DNA from: Lachnospiraceae bacterium UBA7199
Lineage (GTDB): Bacteria; Bacillota; Clostridia; Lachnospirales; Lachnospiraceae
Length of the DNA: 27,676 nt
Reading direction: 5' to 3'
NCBI GenBank assembly: GCA_002490775.1
Contig: DKUR01000005.1
Location: 1 to 27,676, forward strand
The notes beneath the pieces were generated by a model. That model worked only from the letters and a program-made list of their open reading frames with translations. It ran no database searches and was not told the origin of the DNA. Shown here piece after piece: positions 1 through 7,785 of the stretch (the stretch's first letter is position 1; each line of letters starts with the position of its first letter). A program made the translations under genes and the position numbers.

Positions 1-75
1 GCAGTTTTTTTATTTATAAATGTATGGTACAGCAGTGAAATATATTTAAATTTAATCATATCCTCTTTTTAAACA

Positions 76-840
76 CTATTTAACTAAATTCAAATAATCA
101 TAAATGATAGTGAAGTATCCATAGTCAGACTCAGTTCCATTCCTTACAATTGTCAGTTCTTTAACGCCTTTAATATCAATAGTAAATTGTATTGGATCAC
201 TATTAATATCTATAGGATCTGTGCGGCCAAGAAATTGATCACCTGAATAGAATTCCAACCATGCTTTTTCTTGAGAATCTCCATTTACAGAAGAACATAC
301 CATTTCTCCAACGCATTCAGAATAAGCATCATCAAGTTGGTAGGTGGGATTTAAAATATTGTTTTTATTACTTCCATAATGAAAACATATAATACCTGTA
401 TAGTGTTCAATACCATCAGTATCAATAAAACACTCAGGAGGATATTGATCTGAATGATCAAACCAATACTTTTCATTGCTATTAATAGCAGGCAGATCAA
501 ATACACTTTTATTATCAATTGGCTGTACTTCGTTAGTGCTTTCCTTAGCTATCGATAATTGAGTAATTTCAGTATTTAAATTTTTATTTTCTTCTTTTAA
601 AGCAAGATATTCCTCTGTTAAAGCATCGTACTTTTCTTGTAAGGAGTTGTCTGAGATGTTGGTATTTGTTATGCTAATATGAGTACAGACAAGAGTAAAA
701 AAACCGCCAACAATTGCTCCAATGATTGCCGATATAATATTATATCGGCCAGTTATATGAGCGATTTTTTCAGGAATGGTATCTTGGTCTTTCTCAATTT
801 CTTGTTCATCAGTATTTTCCATAAACGTTTGTTCTTTCAT
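76..840 (-). CDS. Membrane-anchored coiled-coil protein with NPCBM-like C-terminal domain
   Basis: A 254-residue protein. Residues about 1-30 are charged and cytoplasmic. One hydrophobic helix follows (about 34-55, IISAIIGAIVGGFFTL), then a Glu/Lys/Leu-rich coiled coil (about 65-100), and a C-terminal beta-rich domain (about 115-254). The pattern there, a 'DTDGIEHYTG' turn, 'YQLDDAYSECVGEM' and the closing 'FTIDIKGVKELTIVRNG', resembles NPCBM/NEW2 carbohydrate-binding-like domains. I infer an external sugar- or wall-binding module tethered to the membrane; the ligand is unknown. No clear Shine-Dalgarno precedes the ATG at 840; ATG at residue 7 is an alternative start. The gene is markedly AT-rich and stands alone beside decayed DNA and a prophage remnant, so recent acquisition is plausible. 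Confidence 0.7.
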   Translation of the reverse strand: MKEQTFMENTDEQEIEKDQDTIPEKIAHITGRYNIISAIIGAIVGGFFTLVCTHISITNTNISDNSLQEKYDALTEEYLALKEENKNLNTEITQLSIAKESTNEVQPIDNKSVFDLPAINSNEKYWFDHSDQYPPECFIDTDGIEHYTGIICFHYGSNKNNILNPTYQLDDAYSECVGEMVCSSVNGDSQEKAWLEFYSGDQFLGRTDPIDINSDPIQFTIDIKGVKELTIVRNGTESDYGYFTIIYDYLNLVK

Positions 841-1499
841 GTTATATTGAGTGCACTTGTAATTTAAAAACTATTATTTTTATTATACTGTAAAATATTT
901 AAAAATACTATAAAAATATGAATATTTAGTTTAGAAATTTCTTTCTATTTTCTCCGTTTCTTCCACTCCGGCCAGGAGAATTCCGTAGCATTATCCTGTT
1001 TCTTCCTGCGCAGGCAGGGCTGTGTAAGAAGCAGGAGAGCAGTATCACTCTTTTGGTTTCTACTCAGTCACGAGCAAGTTTTCCTTCTTGGTTTGGAGTA
1101 CCTGTTACAAGCCTTTCGACTCAGAATCGTTTATACTCTCTGAACACGTCCATATCTGAATGACCAGACTTAGGATTTCCGCTGCTGATTGGTGGTTTAG
1201 TCTCTTCCACAAGACCTGTCATTTAGCGTTTCCACATATGACCTGCCGCATATTTTTTTGCCATTGCTGACATCCTTTCGGAGTGCATATCACGCCCACC
1301 GTTTCCAGTCACGTTGTAGCCATGCGGCACTATTTATTCACTATAAAAAAGCTTCCCAGCACTGAGGAAACAGCATTCCTCAATTACGATTCATTTTATA
1401 GAACATCATGAGTTGACTAAGTTCATACATTCCTGCCCTTGCAGTTCGTCGAACAGGAATTGCTTGGGCATGAAGGGCATATTCAAAACAAAAAACAGT
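841..1499. other. Decayed intergenic stretch without an intact gene
   Basis: About 660 bases between the membrane protein and the prophage remnant. The first 110 bases are very AT-rich and probably hold the minus-strand promoter of the 76-840 gene. The rest has higher GC and is broken by stops in all frames. On the minus strand it gives short readable pieces, such as a 34-residue piece at 1223-1327 and a stop-interrupted one at about 930-1225. I read it as degraded mobile or phage DNA. Confidence 0.5.
1223..1327 (-). pseudogene. Possible remnant of a GIY-YIG/NUMOD3-type endonuclease
   Basis: A stop-free 34-residue minus-strand piece reads PHGYNVTGNGGRD, then HSERMSAMAKKYAAG. The order 'GYN-T-GG-G' followed by 'SE-R-KMS-A-KK' matches how the end of a GIY-YIG nuclease domain runs into a NUMOD3 DNA-binding motif in phage homing endonucleases. 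No start codon or catalytic N-terminus is present and stops surround it. The assignment is by eye from a short piece, so it is tentative. Confidence 0.25.
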
Positions 1500-1877
1500 T
1501 TATGAAATCCATACGCTGATACGGCATTTACCGATGTTCTTAACATAATCAGAGATTTTTGTGGTGATCTGCTTTCCGAAACTTGCCAGAAAGCTGTCTG
1601 CCTTTTTGGTGCCTGCATCTGAGACGTTGACAGAGCTTAGAGCCTTTTCCACCTGACTGGTGAGACTTTGCAGGGCAGAAGGAGAAAAGTTAATGGTAGT
1701 GACAGTTGCTTTTAAAGATTTTAACTGATCAGTCAGTTTCTTTATGGCAGCATCATCAAACTCTCCGCTGATTTTCAACTTATTTATTTTTTTCTCCAGA
1801 TCACGTATTTGTTTGTTAATGGTTTGGGGGCTGGGCAGCAGGGCGGCAGCCTGAATTTTCATGTCATATTTGTCCAT
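1500..1877 (-). pseudogene. Phage tail-protein-like N-terminal fragment (truncated)
   Basis: A 125-residue reading frame, preceded by AAAGGATG about 14 bases before the ATG at 1877. The N-terminus (MDKYDMKIQAAALLP) and the following Lys/Leu-rich helical sequence resemble the beginnings of tail tape-measure proteins in Lachnospiraceae prophages, which run to many hundreds of residues. After 'SDYVKNIGK' only eight unrelated residues precede the stop, as expected where a deletion joins the gene to foreign sequence; another frame stays open from 1618 to 1406. It sits downstream of the lysis genes, whereas a tape-measure gene normally lies upstream, which also points to rearrangement. A small intact phage protein of unknown role is the alternative. 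Confidence 0.4.
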
Positions 1878-1937
1878 AGATTATAAACCATCCTTTCCAT
1901 GCTGATTTTTGTAAAAAGTGAGGCAAAATCAAACCTC

Positions 1938-2396
1938 TTATTCTATGACTAATTTTGTTTCCACCGGAATAACAGGCAGATGATTGATGCAGTATTCAAA
2001 TTTCACATCTCCGCTGTGGTTTCCGCCAACGCCTTTGTATGCTGTGTGTAGATTGGTAAATTCGTCCACCTCATCATCAGGGATGCCTTGGATGGAGATA
2101 TAGTATTTATACTTTTCATTTATTTTATCTGCCAGTATTTCTCTCTGGGCAGCCATCAAATTGTCAAGCAGCATGGATTCTTCGAAATTCTTTTGCAAAG
2201 AAGCCAGGCTCTGGGCAGTCTGTTGCAGCAGTTCATGCTCTTGCCTGTGTTTTCTCATCCATTTTGTTTCCAGCCCAAGCTTATTTATCATCCATTCCAG
2301 CAAAGAAACCGCCGCCTTTATTCCCATGAGAATGAGAAAAACGGAAATAAATACGGAGGAAAAATCTACTTTGGCTAATGCAAGGATGTCATTCAT
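1938..2396 (-). CDS. Phage lysis-cassette membrane protein, unknown role
   Basis: A 152-residue protein. The start is the ATG at 2396, which overlaps the endolysin stop in ATGAATGA and implies translational coupling; a longer upstream reading frame would overlap the endolysin gene and is unlikely. One transmembrane helix lies near the N-terminus (about 13-36, FISVFLILMGIKAAVSLLEW). It is followed by a charged helical segment (about 40-95, with KHRQEHELLQQTAQSL) and a small C-terminal domain. Its place directly after a GH25 endolysin suggests an accessory lysis or second holin-like function, which is inferred from position only. I do not recognise the family. Confidence 0.6.
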   Translation of the reverse strand: MNDILALAKVDFSSVFISVFLILMGIKAAVSLLEWMINKLGLETKWMRKHRQEHELLQQTAQSLASLQKNFEESMLLDNLMAAQREILADKINEKYKYYISIQGIPDDEVDEFTNLHTAYKGVGGNHSGDVKFEYCINHLPVIPVETKLVIE

Positions 2397-3036
2397 TGGC
2401 TGTACCGCCATAAATGATATTGAAGTCCACATTGCCACTGATGCCGGAAATCTGGCCGCTTGAGGTGTACTGCCATGCATAAATATCTCTGCCTATGCTT
2501 AGTCCGGGGTTGTATTTTTCATTAGGATTTGTAGAAATATCCATTTTGTTGTAAGAATTATAATACCTTGCAATCCAGTAGGTATCACATTTTATAGGAT
2601 AAGGTTTCAGGTAAGATTGATAAAAGGACATCCCTGTGTAGACACCGAAGGGATATCCGGCGTCTGTGATCACGTCACTGTATGCGTGGATGATATCTTT
2701 TAACAGAGGGCCGAGTCCCTTTAGGCATTTATCTTCCACATCCAGCCATACCATACATTGTCTTCCATTTAAAACAGAAAGCACTTTTTTAGCGTCTGTT
2801 ATGGCTTTTGCAGTTGTAGTGGCATAAGAATAATTGTATACGCCAGATACAGTGACACCCGCATCCTGACAGCCTTTCCAGTTCTGTTCAAATTTGGTAT
2901 CAGGGTTCAAATTTTTCTGGATTATTTTAAGGATTGCCTGATGAACGCCTGCTGACTTTACCTGTTCCCAGTTGATATTGCCCTGATAAGAGCTTACATC
3001 CACACATTTATTTGTGAGTATATTTTTGTCGGACAT
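2389..3036 (-). CDS. Phage endolysin, GH25 lysozyme (N-acetylmuramidase)
   Basis: A 215-residue single-domain glycoside hydrolase family 25 enzyme that would cleave the beta-1,4 bond between N-acetylmuramic acid and N-acetylglucosamine in peptidoglycan. Family signatures are visible: the N-terminal strand CVDVSSYQG with Asp13, the D-x-E pair in VWLDVED (Asp99, Glu101), the 'GVYTG' strand, and the C-terminal 'WQYTSSGQISGISGNVDFN'. No signal peptide and no C-terminal wall-binding repeats are present, so export would depend on the holin. I chose the ATG at 3036 because AGGAG lies 8 bases upstream; an in-frame GTG at 3045 is too close to that site. Its stop overlaps the next gene. Confidence 0.9.
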   Translation of the reverse strand: MSDKNILTNKCVDVSSYQGNINWEQVKSAGVHQAILKIIQKNLNPDTKFEQNWKGCQDAGVTVSGVYNYSYATTTAKAITDAKKVLSVLNGRQCMVWLDVEDKCLKGLGPLLKDIIHAYSDVITDAGYPFGVYTGMSFYQSYLKPYPIKCDTYWIARYYNSYNKMDISTNPNEKYNPGLSIGRDIYAWQYTSSGQISGISGNVDFNIIYGGTANE

Positions 3037-3096
3037 AAGATTCACTCCTTTCTTTTATGAGCTGTAACCCGGCAGTTACAGGCTCAAATGATAGTA

Positions 3097-3516
3097 TTAA
3101 TTAGTTTTTTTAGCTGAATTTACAGAAGCTTCTATTTTCAGCTTCAACCACTTATCGAAAGAACCGTATAATTGTTCAATTGCCTTTTTCGCCTGATCGG
3201 AGATCAGATTGATGGCTTCTACATAGGCCCGGTTGAAGGCTTCTTTCTGTGCAGTTTCATCAAAGCGTCCGCTTGCCTTAAGGGAGTCGGTGTAGACCTG
3301 ATTGACATAAAGGACAGCATCCATAACATCAGATAAGGCACTTTCAATGATTTGTCCAAGCATTTCATTTTTGGCAGCATCGGCAATCAGGCCGCTTTCA
3401 ATGATTTTGGCCTTGATCAGATTGACCGCATAAGCGGCAATTACCGGAAGAACTGCGGTTAAAACAATATATAATACATAGTTAATCACTTCTGAAATTT
3501 CCATCATTTCATTCAT
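3097..3516 (-). CDS. Phage holin, LLH family
   Basis: A 139-residue small membrane protein. It has one N-terminal transmembrane helix (about 9-33, VINYVLYIVLTAVLPVIAAY) and a long amphipathic C-terminal region with Ala/Glu/Lys-rich helices, the architecture of the LLH holin family (Pfam 09682). A holin forms the membrane lesion that lets the endolysin reach the wall; the GH25 gene follows directly. The ATG at 3516 has AGGGGGTG at good spacing; an upstream ATG at 3591 would overlap the zinc-ribbon fragment and lacks a ribosome site. Confidence 0.8.
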   Translation of the reverse strand: MNEMMEISEVINYVLYIVLTAVLPVIAAYAVNLIKAKIIESGLIADAAKNEMLGQIIESALSDVMDAVLYVNQVYTDSLKASGRFDETAQKEAFNRAYVEAINLISDQAKKAIEQLYGSFDKWLKLKIEASVNSAKKTN

Positions 3517-3530
3517 AATGTATACACCCC

Positions 3531-3674
3531 CTACTCGGAAATGATTTGGATTCTGGCTTTTTGTAGACGTGCCATATATTCTTGAAAGCATTCGGGAGAG
3601 CAGGTCATTGCACGCCAGGAGCTTATCCGCTTACTGTCCAGACAGCAAAAGTATTCTTTGCCGCAAACCCGGCA
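3531..3674 (-). pseudogene. 5'-truncated phage zinc-ribbon protein fragment
   Basis: The minus strand encodes 47 residues ending at TAG (3533-3531), 14 bases before the holin start. They contain CRVCGKEYFCC, SSWRAMTC and SPECFQEYM, that is, Cys pairs C-x2-C, CC and C-x3-C spaced as in small zinc-ribbon proteins of phages. The frame stays open further upstream but without a plausible start, and there it lies antisense to DUF262 coding sequence. I therefore think the 5' part is lost and the join falls somewhere in 3675-3720. The first 31 codons of the overlapping plus-strand frame are antisense to this fragment and are not real protein. Confidence 0.55.
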
Positions 3675-4802
3675 TCTGCTATTGAAGATTCTATTATCTT
3701 TTATAAGAAAAAAGTGAAAAGGAAGGATGGAAGTATTGACTGGGAGGATGCAGAATTTGACATTAAAAATAAGACATATGAAAAACTTCCTGAAGAATTG
3801 AAAAAGAGATTTAATGAATATCAGTTAGAAACAATCATCCACGAGAATTGTGATGGCCATAGAATTTCAAAATATATTAAAAGATATAACAATCATACAC
3901 CCATGAATACCGATCAGAAGGCATTTACCTATATTGATAAATTTGCAGGAAATATACGTGAGATTTTGAACTGCAGGTTTTTTCTGGATCATAGTAGTTT
4001 TTCTGAGTCTGAAAGGACAAAAGGGGTAATAGAAAGAGTAATTGCCGAAACGATAATGTGTACTAATCACTTGGATAAGTGGAAAAAGCAGCCGAAAGCG
4101 CTCTGTAAATATTTGAACGAGAATGCATCTAAGGCAGAGTTTGAGAAACTGAAAGAGAATTTACACAGATTGGAGTCGGTGGTCACAGAGGATATCAAAA
4201 GCCTTTTTAATAAAAAAGATGCTTTCCTTTTTCTTACGCTATTTGACGGGTTTGCGTCCCTTGGAATGAATGATCAAAAATTTGCCGATTTTTTAAAGGA
4301 ATTTAAAGAGAGCTTAAGGGCATCTAAAAAGAATGAAAAAGGGATGCTGTTTGATGAAATTGACAGAGATCTAAGTACGAAGGATAAGGCGGTTATTAAG
4401 GAAAAGCTGGAAATGCTGAACTACCTGATGGAAAAATTTCTTTGTGTCGAAAATAGCGGCGGACAAAATTCAAACAGAGAAAATAATGCTTTTGATGAAA
4501 TTGCATTTTTGGCTGAAACTGTGAGGATAGACAAAGAAATCTTGGAAAGAGATATTAGTCTTTATCATGAGACACTGGATGATTTGGAAGAGAAAACCAT
4601 AAAATTGGGCTCGAAGCTGTTAGATAGGAAAAACAGACTTTCCCTTCTTGCAATGGTGGTTTATTCTTATAAGGAAGATCAGGATCTGGATGACTGGCTT
4701 AGGGAATATGCAGAAAAGAATAACACATATTATGTGGATCAGAAAAAGAATTATATTTGTATGAGAGAGGATTTTAAAAGGTTCTTGCTTACAAAAGTGT
4801 GA
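3675..4802 (+). pseudogene. DUF262 (GmrSD/ParB-like nuclease) protein, 5'-truncated
   Basis: The open frame begins formally at 3582, but only about residue 32 onward looks like protein. 'LPEELKKRFNEYQLETIIHE' followed by 'HRISKYIKRYNNHTPMNTDQ' matches the part of DUF262 proteins where Leu-Pro-rich helix text leads to the 'F-RLN-GTPL' element. The expected N-terminal ~100 residues with the DGQQR nucleotide-binding motif are absent. The rest is helical and ends 'EDFKRFLLTKV'. DUF262 proteins include the type IV modified-DNA restriction enzyme GmrSD and other phage-defence nucleases. Without the catalytic N-terminus this copy should be inactive, unless an internal start such as the Met in 'HTPMNTDQ' yields a stable fragment. 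The break coincides with the prophage remnant. Confidence 0.6.
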
Positions 4803-4849
4803 AAATGTGATATGATTTTAGACAAGCTACATACCAGCAGAGGATAAGG

Positions 4850-5140
4850 ATGATAGATAAAGAAAAATTCAATGTATTAAATTATATAAAGAAAGAAGAA
4901 TATTGCGGCAGTATGAATGGAATGCGATATATGCTGAAAAAGAAAGAAAAAGAAGAGGGCACAAGTCTGGAAGTGATTATTTGGCCGGAACCTTTTTGCT
5001 ATGCAAAGACGCAGGAGGAAAAAAAGCAGCGAAGAGAATTTGAATTTACAACTGAAGGTGTTTCGCAGGCAGCGGATTGGCTGAACTTACAGTATATAGA
5101 GCAAAAACCGTTGTGGGACTTATCGAAGGGAACAGTATAA
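4850..5140 (+). CDS. Conserved hypothetical small protein
   Basis: A 96-residue soluble, charged protein. The beginning 'MIDKEKFNVLNYIKKEEYCGS' and the central 'LEVIIWPEPFCYAKTQEEKKQ' resemble a small protein I associate with Lachnospiraceae genomes, of unknown function. GAGG lies 6 bases before the ATG. There is no signal peptide or membrane segment. It follows the DUF262 remnant by 47 bases and may be read from the same transcript. Confidence 0.6.
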   Translation: MIDKEKFNVLNYIKKEEYCGSMNGMRYMLKKKEKEEGTSLEVIIWPEPFCYAKTQEEKKQRREFEFTTEGVSQAADWLNLQYIEQKPLWDLSKGTV

Positions 5141-5151
5141 GCATTTTTTAG

Positions 5152-5181
5152 TTGAAATTATGAAGTAGTATGAATTATAAT
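5152..5181 (+). promoter_or_regulatory. Sigma-A-type promoter candidate
   Basis: TTGAAA at 5152-5157 and TATAAT at 5176-5181 are separated by 18 bases. The site lies about 80 bases before the start of the 93-residue gene, in an AT-rich gap, and is the best promoter match there. Confidence 0.5.
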
Positions 5182-5263
5182 ATAGATAGTGCTTATCATT
5201 ACATGGGGGTGCAGATTGGAAATAGGCATGGAAGTTTATTTTCCAAGATGGAGGGATAGTGCA

Positions 5264-5545
5264 ATGACAACGTTGACTTTTGACAATAGGGTAGTTAATA
5301 GAGAGGTGGATTTTTGCAAGGTATATACTTTAGAAAGCAAGGAGAAGCTGGAAAAAGTATTACTGCAAAACAGAATTTCCTATTTTATTGAATGGCAGGA
5401 ACGTTCCTGGCTGTCAAGAACTTTTGGAAGTGACAAACAGAAGAATATTTTTACGATTCGGATTAATGAGGCAGATGTGGAGCGTGCTTCGGATTTGATC
5501 AGGGGGATAGAATCTGTTAAAATTAAAAATATGAATGAGGATTAA
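5264..5545 (+). CDS. Small protein, DUF2007-like fold suspected
   Basis: A 93-residue protein when started at the ATG at 5264, which has GGAGGG 8 bases upstream; an upstream in-frame ATG at 5189 adds 25 unconvincing residues. The pattern 'CKVYTLESKEKLEKVLLQN' (helix for discriminating two chains), 'ISYFIEW', then 'IFTIRINEADVERASDLI' gives beta-alpha-beta order similar to the DUF2007 family of small putative signal-transducing proteins. No catalytic motif is visible. A strong terminator follows 45 bases later. Family assignment is tentative. Confidence 0.6.
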   Translation: MTTLTFDNRVVNREVDFCKVYTLESKEKLEKVLLQNRISYFIEWQERSWLSRTFGSDKQKNIFTIRINEADVERASDLIRGIESVKIKNMNED

Positions 5546-5590
5546 AGAACAGATGCTATGCGCTGCCAGCTATCCTTAATGTTAATTCAG

Positions 5591-5621
5591 CCCCCGGGTT
5601 ATGCCCGGGGGTTATTCTTCT
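5591..5621 (+). terminator. Rho-independent terminator
   Basis: CCCCCGGG (5591-5598), loop TTATG, CCCGGGGG (5604-5611): an 8-bp perfect GC stem followed by TTATTCTTC. It closes the small-gene unit before the methyltransferase. Confidence 0.85.
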
Positions 5622-5659
5622 AAATTTATAAGAGGAAATACCAAAAGATTTTATTTACG

Positions 5660-5677
5660 TGCCTGCTTTAGCAGGCA
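5660..5677 (+). promoter_or_regulatory. Leader hairpin just upstream of the methyltransferase ribosome site
   Basis: TGCCTGC (5660-5666), loop TTTA, GCAGGCA (5671-5677): a perfect 7-bp stem. It ends 3 bases before AGGAGG at 5681-5686 and 13 bases before the ATG. It could affect translation or mRNA stability; no T-tract, so not a terminator. Confidence 0.45.
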
Positions 5678-5689
5678 GATAGGAGGAAA

Positions 5690-6841
5690 ATGAGCCAGAA
5701 AATTGCTTTTGAATGTCCGGTTTATAAAAAGTGTGGCGGCTGCCAGCTTTTACATATGGATTATCAGGTACAGCTAAACCATAAAAAAGGTCAGGTGGCG
5801 AAACTGTTAAAGCCCTATGGAAAATTAGAAAAAATGATTGGCATGGAACAGCCTATGCATTATCGGTATAAGGTGCATGCTGCATTTGGAAGGGACAGGA
5901 AAGGAAATATTATTTCGGGAACGTATAAAGAAGGAACCCATCAGATCGTGCCGGTGGAGAATTGTCTGTTAGAAAATGAAAAGGCTGATGCCATAATACA
6001 AACCATAAGAAAACTGCTAAAGTCTTTTAAGATCAAGACCTATGATGAGGATACAGGATATGGACTGCTTCGTCATGTGCTTGTGCGGGTTGGGTATCAA
6101 ACAGGACAGATCATGGTAGTATTAGTTTTAGGTTCTCCAATCATGCCTTCTAAAAATAATTTTGTGAAAGCATTGCGTATGGAGCATCCTGAAATTACTA
6201 CAGTTGTGGTAAATGTAAACGATAAAAAAACCAGTATGGTGCTTGGGGAAAAAGAACAGGTGATTTATGGACCGGGATATATTGAAGATGAGCTATGCGG
6301 CATGATTTTTAAGATTTCTCCCAGGTCTTTTTATCAGGTAAATCCCTGTATGGCACAGGAACTATATCAAAAAGCAATGGAATATGCAGGGATATCCGGC
6401 AGAGAAACAGTTTTAGATGCTTATTGTGGAACAGGAACCATTGGTATGGTTGCTGCTGGTAAATCCCAAAAGGTAATTGGAGTAGAACTGAGCAAGGATG
6501 CTGTTAAGGATGCCATAGCAGGAGCAAAGAAAAACAAACTGTCAAATATCAGATTTTATCAGGCTGATGCGGGAGATTTCATGGAGGCAATGGCAGAGAA
6601 CAAAGAAAGAGTGGATGTAGTTTTCATGGATCCGCCCAGAAGCGGCAGCAGTGAAAAGTTCTTATCCGCATTGGTCAGGTTGAAACCAAAGAGAGTTGTG
6701 TATATATCCTGTAATCCGGAAACTTTGGCAAGGGATTTAAATTTCTTGTGTAAAAAAGGGTATCAAATGAAAAAAGGAGCAGCAGTGGATATGTTTCCCT
6801 TTACAGATGATATTGAGGCGGTTGTTCTCTTGGAAAACTGA
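5690..6841 (+). CDS. rlmD: 23S rRNA (uracil-5-)-methyltransferase, RlmD/RlmCD-like
   Basis: A 383-residue class I SAM methyltransferase of the TrmA/RlmD group that makes 5-methyluridine in 23S rRNA. Cys9, Cys15, Cys18 (CPVYKKCGGC) and Cys92 (VENC) would hold a 4Fe-4S cluster. 'FYQVNP', the SAM motif 'VLDAYCGTGTIG', the 'FMDPPRSG' loop and the nucleophile-bearing 'ISCNPETLARD' near 342-352 are all present, and a catalytic Glu lies in 'DDIEAVVLLE' at the C-terminus. At 383 residues it lacks the N-terminal TRAM domain found in longer RlmD proteins (about 430-460). AGGAGG lies 3 bases before the ATG, a short spacing. The exact U position and whether it is RlmD- or RlmCD-like cannot be told from sequence alone. 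Confidence 0.88.
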   Translation: MSQKIAFECPVYKKCGGCQLLHMDYQVQLNHKKGQVAKLLKPYGKLEKMIGMEQPMHYRYKVHAAFGRDRKGNIISGTYKEGTHQIVPVENCLLENEKADAIIQTIRKLLKSFKIKTYDEDTGYGLLRHVLVRVGYQTGQIMVVLVLGSPIMPSKNNFVKALRMEHPEITTVVVNVNDKKTSMVLGEKEQVIYGPGYIEDELCGMIFKISPRSFYQVNPCMAQELYQKAMEYAGISGRETVLDAYCGTGTIGMVAAGKSQKVIGVELSKDAVKDAIAGAKKNKLSNIRFYQADAGDFMEAMAENKERVDVVFMDPPRSGSSEKFLSALVRLKPKRVVYISCNPETLARDLNFLCKKGYQMKKGAAVDMFPFTDDIEAVVLLEN

Positions 6842-6924
6842 AAGGCAAAGCTGGTACTTAGGGTTAAACTTAGTTAAGATATGGGTAAGTAAGAATTGTT
6901 GATGCGTAAAAGTATTGACAATTT

Positions 6925-7143
6925 TTATTTTGGTTTGTACTCAAGCAGGTCGGAAACAGAGCAGTTGAGAGTATCACAAATTCTTACAAGTACATCAACG
7001 TCCAGCCGGGTGATGGTGCCATTAAGATATCCATTGAGCTGTGACCGCTGTAACTCAGCACGCTGACAGAATTTGTTTTTACTTAATCCGGTTTTTTCCA
7101 GCAATTCCTTTAGATGAATTTCAATAGAACCTCTTTCTTCCAT
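6925..7143 (-). CDS. XRE-family HTH regulator (HTH_26 type)
   Basis: A 72-residue Cro/CI-like DNA-binding protein made of little more than one helix-turn-helix domain. 'LKELLEKTGLSKNKFCQRAELQRSQLNGYLNGT' is the recognition region and 'LVRICDTLNCSVSDLLEYKP' the closing helices typical of HTH_26 proteins. A GGAGG about 12 bases before the ATG is the likely ribosome site. It is transcribed away from the 120-residue gene at 7267, with a shared 123-base gap holding an inverted repeat, so it probably controls itself and that neighbour. Confidence 0.85.
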   Translation of the reverse strand: MEERGSIEIHLKELLEKTGLSKNKFCQRAELQRSQLNGYLNGTITRLDVDVLVRICDTLNCSVSDLLEYKPK

Positions 7144-7194
7144 CTAGGTTAGTACCTCCATAAGTATGATATGTATATTATATCTTTTTTATTT

Positions 7195-7234
7195 GTACTT
7201 AATCAGTTATAATAAATTATTAATAGTTAAGTAC
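7195..7234. promoter_or_regulatory. Inverted repeat, candidate operator of the HTH regulator
   Basis: GTACTTAA (7195-7202) and TTAAGTAC (7227-7234) form a perfect 8-bp inverted repeat around an AT-rich 24-base centre that contains TATAAT (7208-7213), a likely -10. The centre-to-centre distance (32 bases, about three helical turns) would fit two HTH dimers or looping. Confidence 0.45.
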
Positions 7235-7266
7235 GTATAAGAAGTTATACAAAGGAGGAAGCTGTG

Positions 7267-7629
7267 ATGGAAAAAAAGCAGATATATATTTCAAATGAAG
7301 AAAGGGAAAAGTGCAGGAGAGTCGCGGATGCATTTACTGAACTTGATGATGTGGGAATATTAGTAGTTGAAGCAGGCAGGTATGGTTTTGTAAAATTACA
7401 GAATTATAAGCATCCTAATGGCTTTGAAAGTTGTAAGGTTTTTCATGACAGCAGGGATTTGTATGAGGATTTATGGAGGGAATGGCTGATTGCTCAGATT
7501 CTTATACTGGCAAAGAGCACACCAATTATGGATTTAGATGATGTATATAGATGGGATCATATACCAAAAGAAAAAAGAGAAGAATTAATCCGTAAAAAAC
7601 TTGAGTTTGCAAAAAGAGCAGGTATTTAA
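7267..7629 (+). CDS. Hypothetical protein divergent from an HTH regulator
   Basis: A 120-residue soluble, charged protein. The ATG at 7267 has AGGAGG 8 bases upstream; a GTG at 7264 is the other possible start. The sequence holds 'VGILVVEAGRYGFVKLQNYK', 'HDSRDLYEDLWREWLIAQI' and a Lys/Glu-rich end 'KEKREELIRKKLEFAKRAG'. It resembles small uncharacterised Lachnospiraceae proteins; I do not recognise a domain, membrane segment or catalytic motif. The opposing HTH gene and the palindrome between them suggest a regulated pair, but a toxin-antitoxin role is only a guess. Confidence 0.65.
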   Translation: MEKKQIYISNEEREKCRRVADAFTELDDVGILVVEAGRYGFVKLQNYKHPNGFESCKVFHDSRDLYEDLWREWLIAQILILAKSTPIMDLDDVYRWDHIPKEKREELIRKKLEFAKRAGI

Positions 7630-7785
7630 ACAAGCAGCAAAGAGAGCAGGAAGAATAATATGTTAAGTCCTTAGAGGGATTTAAGATGCCAAAAATGAAC
7701 AATAATTCACAAGCATGTCAATACAGAAAAGTACCCAATTTGGTATATGATAATAATAGTTCAAGGTGTATTGGAGGGAGCACAA

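Noticed and set aside
1406..1618. 70-codon minus-strand frame at the end of the tail-like fragment
   Set aside because: Its first part is the same DNA as the fragment in another frame. It probably only marks the junction or frameshift there.
3582..3674. N-terminal 31 residues of the 406-codon DUF262 frame
   Set aside because: They are antisense to a Cys-rich phage protein fragment and contain no family sequence, so they come from the junction.
7630..7785. Cyclic di-GMP riboswitch before the chemoreceptor
   Set aside because: The expected GEMM core pattern is absent and no expression platform is visible.
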